NCBI GenBank assembly: GCA_002399405.1
Contig: DHDP01000018.1
Coordinates: forward strand, 373,339 to 437,338
DNA length: 64,000 nucleotides
Direction of reading: 5' to 3'
Source: Treponema sp. UBA4873
GTDB lineage: Bacteria > Spirochaetota > Spirochaetia > Treponematales > Treponemataceae
Shown here: in pieces, positions 36,507 to 45,674 of the stretch
Layout of the letters: the number at the start of each line of letters is the position of its first letter
Position numbering within the stretch: position 1 is the stretch's first letter
The notes under the pieces: model-generated
The model's input: only the letters and a program-made list of their open reading frames with translations
What the model was told of the DNA's origin: nothing
The model's database searches: none
Program-made: the position numbers and the translations under genes

Positions 36507-37139
36507 ATGGAAGAATTACGCTCGACTGAGGTTCTTGACAAGGAAATCGAAACCGACGCACGGAAAAAAGCAGAGAGAATCCTGTTAAAGGCCGATTCAG
36601 ATGGAAAGGCACTGCTCGATAATGTTGCAGGCCGGATTACTGCTGTAAAAGCTGAAAAAGACTCCGCCTACAAAAGAAAAATAGAAGCGTTTCAGAAAGA
36701 TCAGGATGCTTCGCTTCCGCTTGAAAAACAGCGTTTTCTTGTTTCTTATATTGAATCGGCAATAATAAAGGGCATAAACGAGTATCTTGAATCGCTCCCT
36801 GAATCAAAACGTCTTGATCTTGTTATGGACCGTTACGGGAAGTATAAGGATATAATCGGTTCGAAGAAAGTGAACGCATATGTATTCGGTTTTAAAACTG
36901 ACGATGTAAAAAAAGCGCTCGGGAAGTACGGCGTACCGGCCGTTTCCTGCGGGCAGATTGAATATGAAAAAAGCGGGGATGATCCGGTTGAAGGTCTTAC
37001 TGTCAAAGAGGGAGTAATCCTTGAGACGGATGATAAAACAATCCGTTGTCGTCTTACAATCTCACAGATTGTCGGTGAGCTTGAAAGCGGACACCGGGCT
37101 GAACTGGCCTCGACATTATTCGGCGGGAGGCTGAGCTGA
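36507..37139 (+). CDS. atpE: V-type ATPase subunit E
   Basis: A 210-residue peripheral-stalk subunit: a long charged N-terminal helix (about 1-95, ETDARKKAERILLKADSDGKALLDN) followed by a globular C-terminal domain. GLTVKEGVILETDDKTIRCRLT and the ending ELASTLFGG match the family. GGAG precedes the ATG. The stop overlaps the subunit A start (TGATG), so the two are coupled. Confidence 0.88.
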   Translation: MEELRSTEVLDKEIETDARKKAERILLKADSDGKALLDNVAGRITAVKAEKDSAYKRKIEAFQKDQDASLPLEKQRFLVSYIESAIIKGINEYLESLPESKRLDLVMDRYGKYKDIIGSKKVNAYVFGFKTDDVKKALGKYGVPAVSCGQIEYEKSGDDPVEGLTVKEGVILETDDKTIRCRLTISQIVGELESGHRAELASTLFGGRLS

Positions 37140-38935
37140 TGGATATTGAAGGAAAAATCACCCGCATTTCAGGACCGATTGTTTTTGCAGAAGGGCTTGA
37201 AGGATGCGGTTTGTACGACGTTGTCGATGTTGGTGAAAAGAATCTCATCGGCGAGATTATACGTCAAAATAAAGGAAAGGCGACGATTCAGGTATATGAG
37301 GAAGATACCGGCATGCATATCGGTGAAAAAGTCGTATGCCACAGCCGTCCGCTTTCTCTTCGTCTCGGACCCGGACTTGTCGGTACTATTTACGACGGCA
37401 TTCAGCGCCCGCTTAAGTCCATGTACGACGATAAATCAGGCGGTGCATTTCTGCTTCCGGGGCAGCGTACTGAACCGCTCGACTCGAAAAAGATATGGCA
37501 TTTTGAAACCGGAAAATCAGCGGACGGAAGTCCTGTTGCTGCCGGCACTCCCATAGCTCCGGGCATTGCGCTCGGAACAGTAAGGGAAACGCCGTCGATT
37601 CTTCATACAGTCATGGTTGCGCCCGATGTACGGGGCAGGGTGCTCAAGACGTTCAAAGGCACGGGCGATTATACGATCGACGACGTCATCGGAACGACTG
37701 AGCTCGGCGAGGAAATTAAGATGTCGCAGTACTGGCCGGTGCGAAAGCCGCGGCCGTATACGGACAAGCTTTCCGTTTCCCAGCCGCTCGTTACGGGACT
37801 CCGCGTCATAGACGTGTTTTTCCCGCTCTCGAAGGGCGGTACTGCCGCAATTCCTGGCGGTTTCGGAACCGGTAAGACTATGACGCAGCACGCAATTGCA
37901 AAATGGTGCGACGCTGATCTCATTGTCTATATCGGCTGCGGCGAACGCGGCAACGAAATGACCGAAGTTCTTACGGAATTTCCCGAAATTATCGATCCGC
38001 GCACCGGACGTTCCATTATGGAACGCACTATTCTTATTGCCAATACGTCGAACATGCCCGTCGCTGCGCGTGAAGTTTCGCTGTATTCCGGCATTACGCT
38101 CGCAGAGTATTACCGCGACATGGGTATGGCTGTCGCAGTTATGGCCGACTCGACGAGCCGGTGGGCGGAAGCGCTCCGTGAGCTTTCCGGTCGTATGGAG
38201 GAGATGCCTGCGGAGGAAGGATTCCCCGCATATCTTCCGACGCGGCTTGCAAGCTTCTACGAACGTGCAGGACGAATCAATTCGCTGTGCGGCAAGGAAG
38301 GTTCAGTTTCCGTCATCGGTGCGGTTTCTCCGCCGGGCGGTGACTTTTCCGAACCGGTCACCCAGCATACGAAGCGCTTTATCCGCTGTTTCTGGGCTCT
38401 GGACAGAGATCTTGCCAACGCGCGCCATTATCCGGCTATCGGCTGGATTGACTCGTATTCGGAATACGCAGATGAAGTGAAGGGCTGGTGGGAAAAGAAC
38501 GAACCCGAATGGGCGGGAGTGCGTCTTGAGGCGCTTGATCTGCTCAAGCGCGAACAGCGTCTTCAGCAGATTGTCAGTCTCATCGGACCTGATGCACTGC
38601 CCGATTCCGAACGCCTTATCCTTAAGGTTGCCGAGATGATAAAGAACGGATTCCTGCAGCAGGATGCATTTGATGACGTCGATTGTTTCTGTGTATCCAA
38701 AAAGCAGATTATGATTCTCGTTCTCATGATGAATTTCTATAAAATGGCGCTTGACGTTATTAAAAACGGCGCACCGCTTGTTAATGTGACGAGCCTTCCT
38801 GTGTGCGACGAGATTGTCCGCATCAAGTCGCAGTATACTAACGATGAAGTCGACAAGATTCAGGAAGTTAAAATTCATCTGGAAAGCCAGATTGGTGAGC
38901 TTCAGCGGTTGTACCGCAAGGCAGGTGCAGTATGA
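37139..38935 (+). CDS. atpA: V-type ATPase catalytic subunit A
   Basis: A 598-residue catalytic subunit. The Walker A motif GGFGTGKT lies at 240-247, the family-specific non-homologous insert at about 120-190, and Walker B/ASTSRWAEALRE-like segments (ADSTSRWAEALRELSGRMEEMPAEEGFP) at about 335-362. It hydrolyses or makes ATP at the A/B interfaces. The length and domain order are standard. It is translationally coupled to E on one side and B (ATGA) on the other. Confidence 0.98.
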   Translation: MDIEGKITRISGPIVFAEGLEGCGLYDVVDVGEKNLIGEIIRQNKGKATIQVYEEDTGMHIGEKVVCHSRPLSLRLGPGLVGTIYDGIQRPLKSMYDDKSGGAFLLPGQRTEPLDSKKIWHFETGKSADGSPVAAGTPIAPGIALGTVRETPSILHTVMVAPDVRGRVLKTFKGTGDYTIDDVIGTTELGEEIKMSQYWPVRKPRPYTDKLSVSQPLVTGLRVIDVFFPLSKGGTAAIPGGFGTGKTMTQHAIAKWCDADLIVYIGCGERGNEMTEVLTEFPEIIDPRTGRSIMERTILIANTSNMPVAAREVSLYSGITLAEYYRDMGMAVAVMADSTSRWAEALRELSGRMEEMPAEEGFPAYLPTRLASFYERAGRINSLCGKEGSVSVIGAVSPPGGDFSEPVTQHTKRFIRCFWALDRDLANARHYPAIGWIDSYSEYADEVKGWWEKNEPEWAGVRLEALDLLKREQRLQQIVSLIGPDALPDSERLILKVAEMIKNGFLQQDAFDDVDCFCVSKKQIMILVLMMNFYKMALDVIKNGAPLVNVTSLPVCDEIVRIKSQYTNDEVDKIQEVKIHLESQIGELQRLYRKAGAV

Positions 38936-40353
38936 AAGGTATAGAATACCGCGGTGTTGCGTCGGTAGACGGTCCTATCGTCGTAGTGCGCCGGAGCGAA
39001 AATGTATTTTACGGTGAAACGGTATGTGTGCGTGACCGTTACGGTGAAAAGCGGGTCGGCCGTATTATAGATGTGTCTGAAACTGCGGCTGTCGTTCAGA
39101 TTTTCGGCAGCACGACGGGTCTTGATCTTGACATGACGTCGTTCGAATTCCTCGACACGCCGCTTGAACTGCGCGTCGGCGAGGGACTTCTCGGACGTAT
39201 TTTCAACGGATTGGGCGAACCGATCGACGGCTATCCGCCGATAATCTCGTCGGAAATGGTGAACGTGAACGGCAACCCGATCAATCCGTACGCGCGCGTG
39301 TATCCGCGCGATTTTATTCAGACGGGAATTTCCGCAATCGACGGAATGAATTCGCTTGTACGCGGTCAAAAACTGCCAATTTTCAGCGGCAACGGTCTTC
39401 CGCACAACAAACTTGCGGCGCAGATTATCAGGCAGGCGAAACTCCGCAACAGCGATGAACAGTTCGTCATGGTGTTTGCGGGCATGGGCATCAAATACGA
39501 CGTTGCTCGTTTCTTTATCGACACGTTCGAAGCGTCCGGCGTTCTTTCGAAGGTCGTCATGTTCCAGTCGCTTGCGGACGCGCCGTCGATCGAACGAATC
39601 ATCACTCCGCGCTGCGCTCTTACTGCGGCCGAATATCTGGCATTTAAAAAGGGTATGCACGTTCTCGTCGTGCTCACCGACATGACGAACTACTGCGAAG
39701 CGCTCCGTGAAATTTCCACGACCCGCGGCGAAGTTCCGGGCCGCAAAGGATATCCGGGCTATCTGTATTCCGACCTTGCCGAATTGTACGAACGCGCCGG
39801 ACGTATCAAAGGTTCCTCCGGTTCGATTACCCAGATACCGATTCTCTCGATGCCCAACGACGATATTTCCCACCCGATTCCCGACCTTACCGGTTACATT
39901 ACCGAAGGGCAGATTGTTCTTGACAGGGAAATGTCGCAGAAAGGATTGTATCCGCCGGTCGCCGGTCTTCCGAGCCTGTCCCGTCTTATGAAGGACGGTA
40001 TCGGTGTAACGAAGGACGGCAGAGTCATGACGCGCGAGGATCATGCGAACGTTGCGAGCCAGCTGTTCGCTTCGTATTCAAAGGTGAAGTCGGTAAGAAA
40101 CCTTTCGGCTATTATCGGCGAGGAAGAATTGTCCACGCTTGACCGTGAATATCTTAAATTCGGTGATAAATTTGAAAAGGAGTTCCTTACGCAGGATGAA
40201 TATGAGGACCGCACGATAGAGCAGACGCTCGATCTCGGCTGGAAAATTCTTGCGTCGCTCCCACGCGAAGAGCTGTACCGCATCAAACCGCAGTTCATCG
40301 AAAAGTATATGCCGAAAGAAGAAGCTGCAGGCGGTACCGAACCGCAGGAATAA
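38932..40353 (+). CDS. atpB: V-type ATPase regulatory subunit B
   Basis: A 473-residue non-catalytic partner of subunit A. It lacks a Walker A loop (LPIFSGNGLPHNKLAAQI stands in its place, about 147-164), as expected. Other marks are YPRDFIQTGISAIDGMNSL, TDMTNYCEALREIS and GYLYSDLAELYERAGR. The C-terminal 20 residues are Glu/Pro-rich. It overlaps the subunit A gene by ATGA, and subunit D starts 3 bp after its stop. Confidence 0.98.
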   Translation: MKGIEYRGVASVDGPIVVVRRSENVFYGETVCVRDRYGEKRVGRIIDVSETAAVVQIFGSTTGLDLDMTSFEFLDTPLELRVGEGLLGRIFNGLGEPIDGYPPIISSEMVNVNGNPINPYARVYPRDFIQTGISAIDGMNSLVRGQKLPIFSGNGLPHNKLAAQIIRQAKLRNSDEQFVMVFAGMGIKYDVARFFIDTFEASGVLSKVVMFQSLADAPSIERIITPRCALTAAEYLAFKKGMHVLVVLTDMTNYCEALREISTTRGEVPGRKGYPGYLYSDLAELYERAGRIKGSSGSITQIPILSMPNDDISHPIPDLTGYITEGQIVLDREMSQKGLYPPVAGLPSLSRLMKDGIGVTKDGRVMTREDHANVASQLFASYSKVKSVRNLSAIIGEEELSTLDREYLKFGDKFEKEFLTQDEYEDRTIEQTLDLGWKILASLPREELYRIKPQFIEKYMPKEEAAGGTEPQE

Positions 40354-40356
40354 ACG

Positions 40357-40992
40357 ATGGCAAAACTGAACATTGCGCCGACAAAATCAAACCTCCTCGC
40401 CATGAAAGAACAGCTTGTTGTTTCGCAGGACGGGTACGACCTTCTCGAACAGAAGCGCGAAATCCTCGTTATGGAACTCATGCACATGGTCGAGCGGGTG
40501 AAACTTCTTGAACGCGATATAGATAAAATTATTAACGAAGCGTATCCTGCGTTTATAAAAATGCTTATGACCGTAGGAAGCGATCAGGTTGAACGTATAT
40601 CACATGCTGTCCACTACGATTTCATTATGCACGAAAAACAGGTCACGCTCGGCGGTATGTCGTTCCAGTCCCTTGACGTGGAACTCCCGAAAAAGGAATT
40701 GTTTTATTCGTACATGGGGACGTTTGCGGACAGCGACGAAGTTATGGTCCAATTTTTCAGACTTCTATCGCTTCTTACCGAAATGGCGTCAATCAGAACG
40801 ATCGTGTGGCGGCTTGCCGGCGAGGTCAAGAAGACCCAGCGGCGCGTCAATGCGCTCGACAAAATGGTTATCCCGCAGACCCGCGAAACGAAAGTATATA
40901 TAGAAAGTGTATTGGAAGAACGGGAACGCGAAAACGTGTTCGTTCTCAAAGCATTGAAAAACCGTAGTAATAATCGGTCGGAGGAAAAATGA
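40357..40992 (+). CDS. atpD: V-type ATPase subunit D
   Basis: A 211-residue central rotor axle made of two long helices forming a coiled coil: LNIAPTKSNLLAMKEQLVVSQDGYDLLEQKREILVMEL at the N-terminus and TQRRVNALDKMVIPQTRETKVYIESVLEERERENVFVLKALK at the C-terminus, both characteristic. It is the last of nine ATPase genes; the UspA gene overlaps its end by ATGA. Confidence 0.95.
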   Translation: MAKLNIAPTKSNLLAMKEQLVVSQDGYDLLEQKREILVMELMHMVERVKLLERDIDKIINEAYPAFIKMLMTVGSDQVERISHAVHYDFIMHEKQVTLGGMSFQSLDVELPKKELFYSYMGTFADSDEVMVQFFRLLSLLTEMASIRTIVWRLAGEVKKTQRRVNALDKMVIPQTRETKVYIESVLEERERENVFVLKALKNRSNNRSEEK

Positions 40993-41495
40993 ACAAGCCT
41001 CTTTTCAATCGTATTGTTGTCGCCGTTAATGGTTCGCAGACGTCGATTCATGCCGCGATGTACGGCATTATCATGGCGAAAACATATCATCTCGATTTGA
41101 AGGTGGTATATGTCGTCGATACAGCTACAATCAAGCAGCTGACACTGTCGAAATTTTTCGCCGCCGACGAGCGTGAGGCGTATGAAGCGAACCTGACCGC
41201 CGACGGAGACCGCTATCTTACGTACGTCGGCGACCTTGCAAAGACGAAAGGCGTGACGGCGGAACTTGAACTGCGGAAAGGCGCCGTCTGGTCGGAAATC
41301 ATCACGGTGGCTGACGACTACAAAGCGGATCTTATTCTGCTCGGCGGAAGAGAATCCGACGAAACGTATGTGCCCGGCAGTACGGGCCACCGGAACGTCG
41401 TTTCCGCTTCCCGCGGCGAAATAATCGCAAACGCGCATTGTTCGGTATTCGTCGTAAAACAAAAAGATATAGAGCAGCTGTTTAAAATATCGTAA
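40989..41495 (+). CDS. Universal stress protein (UspA family)
   Basis: A 168-residue soluble protein with the UspA fold: FNRIVVAVNGSQTSIHAAMYGIIMAK at the N-terminus, DLKVVYVVD, and DDYKADLILLGGRESDE followed by NAHCSVFVVK. The usual ATP-binding pattern G-x-x-G-x9-G-S/T is only partly kept (GGRESDETYVPGSTGHRN), so ATP binding is uncertain. Its start overlaps the atpD stop (ATGA), so it is made together with the V-ATPase, perhaps as a stress-linked regulator. Confidence 0.85.
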   Translation: MNKPLFNRIVVAVNGSQTSIHAAMYGIIMAKTYHLDLKVVYVVDTATIKQLTLSKFFAADEREAYEANLTADGDRYLTYVGDLAKTKGVTAELELRKGAVWSEIITVADDYKADLILLGGRESDETYVPGSTGHRNVVSASRGEIIANAHCSVFVVKQKDIEQLFKIS

Positions 41496-41509
41496 AAAGG
41501 GATTCTCGT

Positions 41510-42295
41510 TTGGAAAACTGTTATGAGATTCTAGGTGTACGCCGTGACGCTTCGGCTGCAGAAATCAGGCGCGCATTCAGACAGAAAGCAAAACAACTTC
41601 ATCCTGATACGGCGCAGGTTAATAATTCCGAATCGGCAGAGGCGTTCCGCCGTCTCGTAAGGGCATATGATGTTCTTTCCGATGCCCGGCAGCGTTCGAT
41701 ATTCGATCAGTCCTTTTTTACCAGATATCATATTCACCGGAAACACGGCGAATCGTTCGACTATCATACGTGGCTTACGGAACGGCAGGACGAAGAGAGC
41801 CGCGCGAAACTGATTTTCTGGGATCTTATGCATCACCGTGAAAATGAAGCGGTCGCCGAATTCAAACGGATGTCGACGAATCATGCGGGATTCAGTCTCA
41901 AAAAGTGGTTCACGCGCGAAGATTTCATGGATTACGGATACATACTTGCGGAGGAACTTTCGATCCGCGGTGAATATTACGACGCGTTTCTGCTGCTTGA
42001 GCAGATAATCAAAATGGAATACAGTTATGAATATTTCCGCCTTTTTTTCCCGGAGGTTATGGAGTTTACGCTCCATATACTGAAGCAGAACATCGAAGGA
42101 ACGGTGAACGACGAGCTTGTCCTTGATGCGTGGGAACGCGCGCTCGATTTAGGATTCACGTCTTCGGATGATGCTTTTTTTCTGCGGAAAATGGCGCTTC
42201 TCTATAAAAAAATGGGCGACGAGCGCACTGCGGACATTTGTCTGGAGGAAGCTTCGCGGACCGCAGGCGTAAGGAAGGTCTTGTCCCGTACATGA
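41510..42295 (+). CDS. J-domain (DnaJ-like) protein
   Basis: A 261-residue protein with an N-terminal J-domain (4-68: YEILGVRRDASAAEIRRAFRQKAKQLHPD), including the HPD motif needed to stimulate Hsp70. The remaining 190 residues are helical and TPR-like (DAFLLLEQIIKMEYSYEYFRLFF; AWERALDLGFTSSDDAFFLRKMALLYKKMGDERTADICLEEA), unlike classical DnaJ with its zinc-finger. It is probably a specialised co-chaperone. It starts with TTG at 41510, 9 bases after AAAAAGG. It is the likely last gene of the V-ATPase transcript. Confidence 0.85.
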   Translation: MENCYEILGVRRDASAAEIRRAFRQKAKQLHPDTAQVNNSESAEAFRRLVRAYDVLSDARQRSIFDQSFFTRYHIHRKHGESFDYHTWLTERQDEESRAKLIFWDLMHHRENEAVAEFKRMSTNHAGFSLKKWFTREDFMDYGYILAEELSIRGEYYDAFLLLEQIIKMEYSYEYFRLFFPEVMEFTLHILKQNIEGTVNDELVLDAWERALDLGFTSSDDAFFLRKMALLYKKMGDERTADICLEEASRTAGVRKVLSRT

Positions 42296-42347
42296 GGCTT
42301 CAGGGCGGCTGCGGATTACTGAGTGAATTATTTCAGAGGTTTAATAC

Positions 42348-43106
42348 ATGATACGACTTAAAAACGACGAAGAGATTGCAGGTATCAGAAAATCATGTCA
42401 CCTGCTTGCGGATATGTTTAACGAAATTATTCCGCAGGTAAAGGCCGGCATGTCGACGAAAGAAGTGGACGACATCTGCAAGCATTTTATTATTTCCCAT
42501 CACGGAAAGCCCGCGTGGTACCGGGAGAATTTCCCGGGTGCCGTGTGCATCAGCGTAAACGAAGAAGTTATCCACGGTGTTCCGTCGGCGAAAAAAATCA
42601 TTCACGACGGCGACATGGTTTCAATCGATGCGGGCATTGACCTTGACGGATACATCAGCGATTCGACGCACACGCTGCTTATAGGCAGCGTCCGCCCGGA
42701 ATGGAAAGAACTCGACGACGTGACGCTCGAGTGCCTTGCAGCCGGCATTGCGGCCTGCATTCCCGGCAACCGTATCAGCGACATTTCAAATGCGGTCAAC
42801 GACATTGCTGTGCGTCATAATTACGGTGTCGTATACGATTACTGCGGGCATGGTGTCGGTCTTGACGTGCATGAAGATCCGAGCATACCGAACTGTCCGA
42901 GCCGCGGTCCGAACCCGCGCATACAGACAGGCATGGTTCTTGCCATTGAACCGATGATCAATCTCGGTACGGCCGATGTGCTGCTTTCCGGTAATGAATG
43001 GACAGTCGTCACTGCGGACGGTAAAGCCTCGGCGCATGAAGAACACACTGTGGCTGTTTTTGCCGACCACACGGAAATCCTTACCGATCTCAATTACGCA
43101 AAATAA
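42348..43106 (+). CDS. map: Methionine aminopeptidase, type I
   Basis: A 252-residue metalloenzyme removing the initiator Met. The five metal ligands are visible: Asp94 (SIDAG), Asp105 (SDST), His168 (CGHGVGLDVHEDP), Glu201 (AIEPM) and a Glu near the C-terminus in the EEHTVAV region; His76 lies in the substrate pocket. Length is standard with no N-terminal SEC-C extension. CAGAGG precedes the ATG. A terminator follows 90 bp after its stop. Confidence 0.96.
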   Translation: MIRLKNDEEIAGIRKSCHLLADMFNEIIPQVKAGMSTKEVDDICKHFIISHHGKPAWYRENFPGAVCISVNEEVIHGVPSAKKIIHDGDMVSIDAGIDLDGYISDSTHTLLIGSVRPEWKELDDVTLECLAAGIAACIPGNRISDISNAVNDIAVRHNYGVVYDYCGHGVGLDVHEDPSIPNCPSRGPNPRIQTGMVLAIEPMINLGTADVLLSGNEWTVVTADGKASAHEEHTVAVFADHTEILTDLNYAK

Positions 43107-43193
43107 ACTGTTTTTACGGCCATTAATACACTGATTACTGTACCGTGCATTAACCGGCGTAAACTTTAATATTTAAACTAACAGAAATTTATA

Positions 43194-43236
43194 AAGGAAC
43201 ATCATTTTTTTGTAACATTTGATGTTCCTTTTTTAT
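43194..43236 (+). terminator. Terminator between map and htrA
   Basis: AAGGAACATCA pairs with TGATGTTCCTT across a loop of about 15 bases, followed by six T. The rest of 43107-43289 contains an AT-rich stretch (possible htrA promoter) and GGAGG before the htrA ATG. Confidence 0.8.
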
Positions 43237-43289
43237 TATTTTAACAGCAATGATGCAGCACGGATACGCTGCACATCGGAGGTTTTACA

Positions 43290-44771
43290 ATGAAAACATG
43301 GACTAAAAGGATTATCGGGATTTCATGTGCTGCTGTTCTTACATTTGCAGTAGTTTCCCTTTCCTGCCGCAAATCGCCTGTAAACGGAAGCGCGGATACG
43401 GCCTTTGCGGAAACACGCACGGATTCTCCAGTCCCGGCAGATTCTCTTAAAGTGTTGCAGGCTATGCAGGATTCATTCCGCGCTATCAGCGATACGCTTC
43501 TTCCTTCCGTCGTAGAAGTCGACGTGACGGAGACAAAGACAGTGCAGGCGAATCCTCTTGACGACCTGCCGTTCTTTTTCTTCGGTATGCCGAATCAGGG
43601 AAACAACGACCAGCAGCAGCAGTATGAACAGAAGGGACTCGGTTCGGGTGTAATCGTACGCCGCACCGGTAATACTATTTATGTTTTGACGAACAACCAC
43701 GTTGCCGGCGGCGCAACGAAAATATCAGTCAAACTCAACGACGGACGCGAATTTGACGGAAAGCTCGTCGGATCCGATTCCAGGATGGATATAGCGCTCG
43801 TTTCGTTCGAATCGGGCGATAACTCGATTCCCGTTGCAAAATTGGGAGATTCGGATCAGACGCATACGGGCGACATCTGTTTTGCAATGGGCGCGCCGCT
43901 CGGCTACAGTCAGTCCGTCACCCAGGGCATTATCAGTGCGACAGGACGTTCGGGAAGCGACATCGGCAATATCAATGATTTTATTCAGACTGATGCGGCA
44001 ATCAATCAGGGTAATTCCGGCGGTCCGCTCGTGAACATCTACGGTGAGGTTATCGGAATTAATACGTGGATTGCGTCTCAGTCAGGCGGCTCGCAGGGAC
44101 TCGGATTTGCCATACCGATCAACAACATCAGGAATGCAGTCGACGATTTCATCAGCAAGGGAAAAATCACGTACGGCTGGCTCGGCGTGTCTCTTGTAGA
44201 CGTTACGAACGAGTATAAAGACGAGCTCGGCGTAAAAGACACGACCGGTGCATTCGCTTCCCAGATTTTCATGGGATCGCCTGCGGAAAAAGGCGGAATG
44301 CAGCCCGGTGATTTTATCACGGCTCTTAACGGAAAGAAAGTGAAGAGCGTCAATCAGCTCGTGCGCGACGTGGGAAATCTTGAAGCGGGAACGACGGCGA
44401 AGTTCGGAGTGCAGCGGGGCGGAAAAGACATTGAGCTTACCGTGAAAATTGAGGAACGTTCGGAGAAGATTTCCGCGGACAACGGCAAACTCTGGCCGGG
44501 ATTCATCGCCGTGCCTCTCACGGACGACACGCGCAAGGAACTCAAGCTCGACGACAGTAAAGTTAAAGGCATTGCGGTCACCGGCGTTCAGGAAAAATCT
44601 CCTGCCGCGGCGCTCAGGCTTCAGAACGGCGACATCATAACGGCGGTGAACGGGAAGGCGGTAAAATCGCTTGAGGAATTCTATGAAGAGCTCGGAAAAG
44701 CGAAGAAAAACGTGAACTTCGACGTTTATTCGAACGGCGGAACGATTACAACGGGAACGTACAAGTTCTGA
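43290..44771 (+). CDS. HtrA/DegP-type serine protease with two PDZ domains
   Basis: A 493-residue periplasmic quality-control protease. The signal region has a possible lipobox (VVSLSC, Cys26). The trypsin-like domain has His137 (TNNHV), Asp167 (MDIAL) and Ser243 (NQGNSGGPLV). Two PDZ domains follow at about 285-375 and 395-490 (ASQIFMGSPAEKGGMQPGDFITALNGKKV; VTGVQEKSPAAALRLQNGDIITAVNGKAV). The Q/N-rich loop after LPFFFFG corresponds to the LA loop. It is a monocistronic unit between two terminators. A second, more divergent trypsin-like lipoprotein lies at 55957. Confidence 0.95.
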   Translation: MKTWTKRIIGISCAAVLTFAVVSLSCRKSPVNGSADTAFAETRTDSPVPADSLKVLQAMQDSFRAISDTLLPSVVEVDVTETKTVQANPLDDLPFFFFGMPNQGNNDQQQQYEQKGLGSGVIVRRTGNTIYVLTNNHVAGGATKISVKLNDGREFDGKLVGSDSRMDIALVSFESGDNSIPVAKLGDSDQTHTGDICFAMGAPLGYSQSVTQGIISATGRSGSDIGNINDFIQTDAAINQGNSGGPLVNIYGEVIGINTWIASQSGGSQGLGFAIPINNIRNAVDDFISKGKITYGWLGVSLVDVTNEYKDELGVKDTTGAFASQIFMGSPAEKGGMQPGDFITALNGKKVKSVNQLVRDVGNLEAGTTAKFGVQRGGKDIELTVKIEERSEKISADNGKLWPGFIAVPLTDDTRKELKLDDSKVKGIAVTGVQEKSPAAALRLQNGDIITAVNGKAVKSLEEFYEELGKAKKNVNFDVYSNGGTITTGTYKF

Positions 44772-44806
44772 TATACGTGCGCGGAGGAAAATAGGAAGTC
44801 GAAGGA

Positions 44807-44880
44807 AGAAAATGCTTTCGCATTTTCTAGTTATAGGAGACGTAAAATGACCTGCCCATCCTGTTGGGCAGGTCATTTTA
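44807..44880 (+). terminator. Two tandem hairpins after htrA
   Basis: AGAAAATGC/GCATTTTCT forms a perfect 9-bp stem with a TTTC loop (44807-44828). Then a perfect 16-bp stem (44843-44858 with 44865-44880; core GACCTGCCCA/TGGGCAGGTC, A-flank and T-flank) forms a strong, probably bidirectional terminator. Confidence 0.85.
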
Positions 44881-44883
44881 CTC

Positions 44884-44911
44884 TTGACTAACCTCACTCC
44901 TTTCTGATAAT
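44884..44911 (+). promoter_or_regulatory. Promoter of the rplU operon
   Basis: TTGACT, 16 bp, GATAAT, directly after the htrA terminator. It leaves a leader of about 90 bases before rplU, which could hold a regulatory fold like the known L21 leaders, but I see no firm match. Confidence 0.65.
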
Positions 44912-45009
44912 ATTTACCTTACACGTATTGTAAGACGGCTTGTAGTATCTATCCCCGTTTAATACTGCGGCTGCTTTGCTTGCATTATTTTTTAGTAGAG
45001 GTATTTTAT

Positions 45010-45324
45010 ATGTACGCACTTGTTGAATATAAGGGCAAACAGTACAAAGCAGAAAAAGGTTCTGTGCTGACAGTCGACAAACTTGACGCTGAAAAAGGCG
45101 CAACGATTGATATTGATTCCGTTCTGCTTGTAAGCGACGGAGATAAAGTCAGTGTCGGGACACCGTTTGTAAAAGGTGCTAAGGTCCAGATCGAAGTCGG
45201 CGAATCTTTCCGCGATAAGAAGGTCCTCGTCCTCAAATACAAATCAAAGAAGGACTATCACCGCCTTATCGGTCACCGCGAGCAGTATACTAAGGTGACT
45301 GTAAAGGACATTACCGTAGCGTAA
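45010..45324 (+). CDS. rplU: 50S ribosomal protein L21
   Basis: A 104-residue large-subunit protein. MYALVEYKGKQYKAEKGS, the middle KVLVLKYKSKKDYHRLIGHRE and the final YTKVTVKDI match L21 along its length. The start is the ATG at 45010 with AGAGG upstream; an earlier in-frame start is not in family alignments. It overlaps prp as TAATG. First gene of the rplU-prp-rpmA-obgE cluster. Confidence 0.96.
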   Translation: MYALVEYKGKQYKAEKGSVLTVDKLDAEKGATIDIDSVLLVSDGDKVSVGTPFVKGAKVQIEVGESFRDKKVLVLKYKSKKDYHRLIGHREQYTKVTVKDITVA

Positions 45325-45665
45325 TGACTTCTGTGCTTCTGATACGCGGCGGCAACGGTGCTTTCCGATCATGCAGAGCGGAAGGTCACGCGGGATTTGC
45401 CGAAGCCGGTGCGGATATTGTGTGCAGCGCTGTCACGGTTTTGCTGAGGACGACGATGCAGACACTTGCTGATTCGGCCGGTATACGACTGGAAGCTGAT
45501 ACATCGGCACGGGGAACGCTTTTTTTCAGCGCCTGTGCGGAAAAGCCCTCCCCGGAAACGGACGCGAGGCTTGTATATGCCGGAGATTTTCTTGAGCACG
45601 GACTTGTTTCGATTGCGGAGGAATATCCGGGCAATGTTGAATTGCGGATACAAAATGGCAAATAG
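45324..45665 (+). CDS. prp: Ribosomal-processing cysteine protease Prp family
   Basis: A 113-residue protein between L21 and L27. It has the Prp catalytic pair: His in GHAGFAEAGADIVCSAVTVL (about His22) and Cys12 residues further on (about Cys34). In Firmicutes, Prp cuts an N-terminal extension from L27. The L27 encoded next has no such extension, so its substrate here is unclear. It overlaps the rplU stop by one base. Confidence 0.88.
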   Translation: MTSVLLIRGGNGAFRSCRAEGHAGFAEAGADIVCSAVTVLLRTTMQTLADSAGIRLEADTSARGTLFFSACAEKPSPETDARLVYAGDFLEHGLVSIAEEYPGNVELRIQNGK

Positions 45666-45674
45666 GAGAATACT

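Noticed and set aside
26700..43170. CTGATTA/TAATCAG-containing spacers at about 26745, 28092 and 43128 as a possible small repeat family
   Set aside because: Similarity is limited to seven or eight bases and the surrounding stems differ, so chance is sufficient.
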